Shown: positions 60,258 through 64,000 of the stretch, piece after piece
Layout of the letters: the number at the start of each line of letters is the position of its first letter
How positions within the stretch are numbered: the stretch's first letter is position 1
NCBI RefSeq assembly: GCF_018691265.1
Contig: NW_024881279.1
Span: 5,485,243-5,549,242 of the forward strand
Direction of reading: 5' to 3'
From: Tyto alba
Taxonomy: Eukaryota > Chordata > Aves > Strigiformes > Tytonidae
DNA length: 64,000 bases
Notes under the pieces: model-generated
Told to the model about the DNA's origin: nothing
The model's database searches: none
Seen by the model: only the letters and a program-made list of their open reading frames with translations
Program-made: the position numbers and the translations under genes

Positions 60258-63200
60258 GAAAGTGTTGTTTATAGAGAGCCTGTTTGGGGACATGGACTTG
60301 CTGCTTGTCCTCAGGCCTGTCCTGTATATATCTTCATTTCTTTTAATTGGATAATTGTTGGCTCTGAAAATGTTTCCTTCTAGTAATTACAGCTTTTGTT
60401 TGTTCCTCTGTCTCAAACACGTAGTGTGAGGGAGGCTGCATTGCTTCTAAAGGGCTTCTCTCTCATTATTGCATTTATTCTCTCTGCCAGTGTCTTCATC
60501 AGTCCCTTCTTAAAACACATCAGGTGCTCCTAAATCCCCTTAAACTGACTTGAGTGGTAGTTTAGTGAAGCAGACAAGGGTGGGTTTGGATCTGGAACTT
60601 ACTTCCCATGTCTGCTTGTTTTTCTGGGTGTTCTTGAAGTGCTGTCTTGGCTGCAGTTGGCTTAAATCCTTTTAATATATAAGGCTACTTATTTCTTTTA
60701 AATATTTTGAGGATCTCCAGCTATGTAATTTACTGGTTAATGACCTTCTGATGTTTGGATCTACAAAGGTGGTGGTATAGCTCCTTCTCTGTTGCTGCTC
60801 ATTCAGATGTCAGGTAATGGCCAAGTGCTGCATTATGGCTTTGAAAGCCATTTTCCAGTATGATTTCCAGGCATCTTTTTCCAGACTCCATGTTCTTTTG
60901 TGGTTGGTTAGACAAAGTTATCAGTGAGGGAGGATGGCAAGAGCTACCTGACAGCTACTGCACAGAGCATTGCTGGAGATCCCAGGGTAGCAGCATTCCT
61001 CCTGGTTGCATGCCCTGAGAAGTGAGTCTGGGCAGGAATTTATTTTAAAACCATCTAACAAAATGCCTTTACAAACTAACATGGTCTTCTGAAGCCCTCC
61101 TTCCTTTTCATGGCGATGTGCTATTTCAAAATGGAGGCAACAGATTTTTATTGTGGAAGGTGATGCTCATAAGAAAATGCTGACATGAAGGAACAAATGA
61201 ATTCATGTTCAAGATGAGAGTCAGGAGGTTGGTTGCCACCCTGTGCATGATGCCAGGTGCCTGGCCATTAAAGTATTGAGGTGACAGAAGGACAGAGCTC
61301 CTCACATAAACAGCACTGACAAGACAAAAGACCCACTGGAGAAAAAAAACTAAATTTGGTTGTACATATTGATGACTCACACAGAAATATCATCCATTTA
61401 CAGGTTGTCTCCTGGATAGCGACTGGTCCAATTCCCTGTGGAGCCAGTAGCAACATAGGGATTTCAGTGGGAGTTCAACTTAGCCATAGGGAATATTTTT
61501 CCCCTTGTAGATCTTTGGTTTTTGTTGAATTGTTTCTTCCAAGACTGTAGAGCATTAATCAGCAGCAGCACGATGAAGCAGGCATGTAATGCTTAAAGCA
61601 TCGTTGCTTCTGCTAATGATGAAACACCACTTTGTGCTGCAATCATGTCTGGGGCACTGGGAAAGCACGGTTCGAAGCAGATGTTGGTGTCGTGCTGCCT
61701 GGAGATTGCTGCAGGGAGGTGTTGCTTAATCACCCATCAAAACAGCGTCCGCACACGTGTGTGGCTGAGTGAAAGCTGTGGGGATGGAGAGGGACCCAAA
61801 TGGTGCTGGGGAGGAAAAGTAAAAGGCTGGAACAGGCAATAAATGATGGGTCAGGAAAGGATGGGGGGGTTTTGAGGACAAAGGATGCCCTTTGCCTGAA
61901 AGGAGAAAAATAAGACTAAACAGCACAAGACTTGAGTTTCCTAATGGAAGGGCAGGGAGCTGGCCGGGGGCTGTCGCGTTGGTGGAGCAGTGACCCCCTC
62001 GCGTGAGTAGCAAAACCAAGGGAGATCTCGGGGGCTTTCCTCCTCTGCCAGGCAGCAGAGCGCGGCCGGGGCACCTCGCTGCTGCTGTTTTGCAGAATGA
62101 CTCCCCATGCACCACACTAGGGAACCCGGGGGCACGGCAGCTCCTTCCGAGCAGGAGAGCTGGGAGCTGCCCTCAAAAACACCCACCCCACGGCCAGCGC
62201 GGCACAGGCCTGAGCAACGGCACAGGGGACGGCTCCCGTCCAGCTTCAGCAGTTAAAGGAAATGATCCTATCAAGAAAGGAAACTCCCTTAACATCAATA
62301 CGAGAATTCATCTGCACATAATTCGGGGCATTTGCGATTCTTAGCTTGCAGCCATTGTTTCTCACTTGTGGAAAGGCTGTTTGCTTTGAGCCTTATCACT
62401 TATACAAGGAAGCACAAGCTGTTTGCAAAGGCTGTGGGACAATTTCAGGTTGAAATTTTACCATACAATTATCAAGCATTTTGGTTGTCAGCATAAAATT
62501 TATTAATAATCAGGTGGAGCTGTGCGTGTGGGTGACTACCGCTTTTTTGACTTACCACTTAGGACTACCATTTTTATCCTCACTGAAAATTGTTCCACAG
62601 TAAAATTATTTATATATTAAAAAAAATATATATAAATCAATAGCTGATTCACGGTGTACTCAGAGAATGTTTGAAGTGTGGTGCAATCAGGTATGAGCAA
62701 AAAAAAACAACTGATGCAATCTAGTATAAAACAGATGGGAATAATTTTCCAAAGTACAAGAAAGCCACCTAAACCAGAGGCTTAGGAGAGAAGAATGAAA
62801 AGTTAAAACACAAATGGAAAGAAGAGGTGGGAAGAGGCAATTTGGAGCCATGTACAGTAGGAGTCTTCCCATCCCCAGGCGCTGCTGGAGACGTGGCAGG
62901 GCATGGCTGCGGGAGGAGGGGAGGGCTGCAATCTAGTGAATACAAGGGATAAACTTGCTTTAACAACAGAACAAAATTTTGAAACAGCCAAACTGTACTG
63001 GGCATCCTCAGAATTCCTTAAGTCAGCAGGATCCAAGTGGCCAAAATGTAAGAGGTTTTGTCACGGCTATAACTATGGCTTTGTGGTTCAAGAAAAACCC
63101 CCAAACCCAACCCAAGTCAAGAACCAAATCCCTCTGCTTCCAGTGCCTATGTAACAGCAAAGTTCTTGCTCTTCATGTGGTTTGATTCCTGAGGTTTTAG

Positions 63201-63473
63201 TTTCTTTGATATGAAAGCATAAACCATAAAGCCCAAAAATATTTTAAAAAATTAATAGTTATAGCCACTTTCTTATCATCAAACTATAAAGGAATATTGT
63301 ACCCAGGACTTAAGTGCTCTCTGCCCAGCAAGCTGTTGTCAAGCTGTGCTGGGTGTTTCCACCTGAAGGGCCTTAGGAGAGGCTGGAGAGCAGCGTGCCT
63401 GTCCTGCAGTGACCATGCTGATCTCTGGGGTTTTCCCAGAGGTGGGAATGTTCCTTGGTTTGAAAAATTCTGA

Positions 63474-63508
63474 TTTTTTTTTTTTTTAATTTTTTTTTTT
63501 TTTTCCCC
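63474..63508 (+). repeat. T-rich tract ending in C run
   Basis: Two T runs separated by AA, then six C. Low-complexity sequence. Confidence 0.85.
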
Positions 63509-64000
63509 CCTCCCAGGAAAAATAAGTTTCTGCAAAGGGGAAGGAGCAGCTCTTGGCTTGCTGCCTGCAGCCAGTCTTCGTGGGAGGAGGGAAAAGGATG
63601 CTCCCTGGGATGACCGTAAAATATCTGATGCTGCCATAGAGTATAGCGAATGGGCATACAAACTTAAGGCCTCTCTTATAAGGGTAGTTACACCGAGTTA
63701 TATCAAATTATAGTTTATAAGGGTAGTTTCTTGGAATCAGTGCAGAGCCAGGTGATGCTAGATAACTGAGCAGCCCCGGAGGTCACTGTCCCCGAGCTGA
63801 TCAGAGGTGCTTCTGCCAGACTGCAGGCGAAGTGCCAGCAGCACTGTTGTCCCGCGGCAGGGTGCTCCACTGGTTGCTTAACGTTGCTTTTGCAATGACG
63901 CGAGGGAGAGGGGTGAGCTTTTTAAACTAAATTCTGTAATAACTGGTGATGTGGGACAGAGCTCCAGCCTGGAGGAAGGCACTGGGTGGTGCTGGGGAAG

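Larger units (their letters stand above)
42500..64000. other. 3' intergenic region, no supported gene
   Basis: About 21.5 kb downstream of TGFBI. Short open frames occur on both strands, but none has a recognisable domain or exon pattern. I looked for the MH1 and MH2 exons of SMAD5, the downstream neighbour in human, and did not find them; an untranslated first exon cannot be excluded. I saw no tRNA or vault RNA with convincing A and B boxes. Low-complexity tracts and two inverted repeats are listed separately. Confidence 0.6.

Noticed and set aside
61660..61680. B-box-like GGTTCGAAGCA, possible pol III gene
   Set aside because: No A box at the right distance, no cloverleaf and no T-run terminator nearby.

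Overview
The window is a stretch of vertebrate nuclear DNA. It contains one clearly recognisable protein-coding gene, complete and on the + strand: TGFBI (transforming growth factor beta induced, also called keratoepithelin or BIGH3). I placed all 17 coding exons by matching their translations to the known TGFBI protein and by AG/GT splice sites with consistent reading phase. They add up to 2046 nt, or 681 residues plus stop, close to the 683 residues of the human protein. The compact gene (about 21.5 kb from start to stop codon), the lack of recognisable Alu, B1 or L1 sequence, and one weak CR1-like relic suggest a bird or other sauropsid. The exact species cannot be told from the sequence.

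Layout. Positions 1 to about 19.6 kb are intergenic, with no coding exon I can defend; they hold simple repeats, a degenerate 51-bp duplication, a G-quadruplex motif and one possible CR1 remnant. A CpG-rich promoter (about 19.64-20.07 kb) surrounds exon 1 (19910-20025). Introns 1 and 2 are long (4.3 and 6.8 kb). Exons 3 to 12 lie within 31.2-37.4 kb and exons 13 to 17 within 39.3-41.4 kb. The 3' UTR runs to about 42.43 kb, with one proximal and two distal poly(A) signals. From there to 64 kb the sequence is again intergenic, AT-rich and without convincing exons. The neighbours expected from human synteny (LECT2 on one side, SMAD5 on the other) are not recognisable and presumably lie outside the window.

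The predicted protein is a secreted extracellular-matrix adhesion protein: signal peptide, cysteine-rich EMI domain, four FAS1 domains and a C-terminal RGD. The gene looks intact, with no frameshift or premature stop. I found no previously undescribed biological system. The more interesting points are local: a tetranucleotide repeat almost touching the start codon, a 23-G run next to the first splice donor, a leucine at the site of the human R555 corneal-dystrophy hotspot, and a few tandem and inverted repeats.
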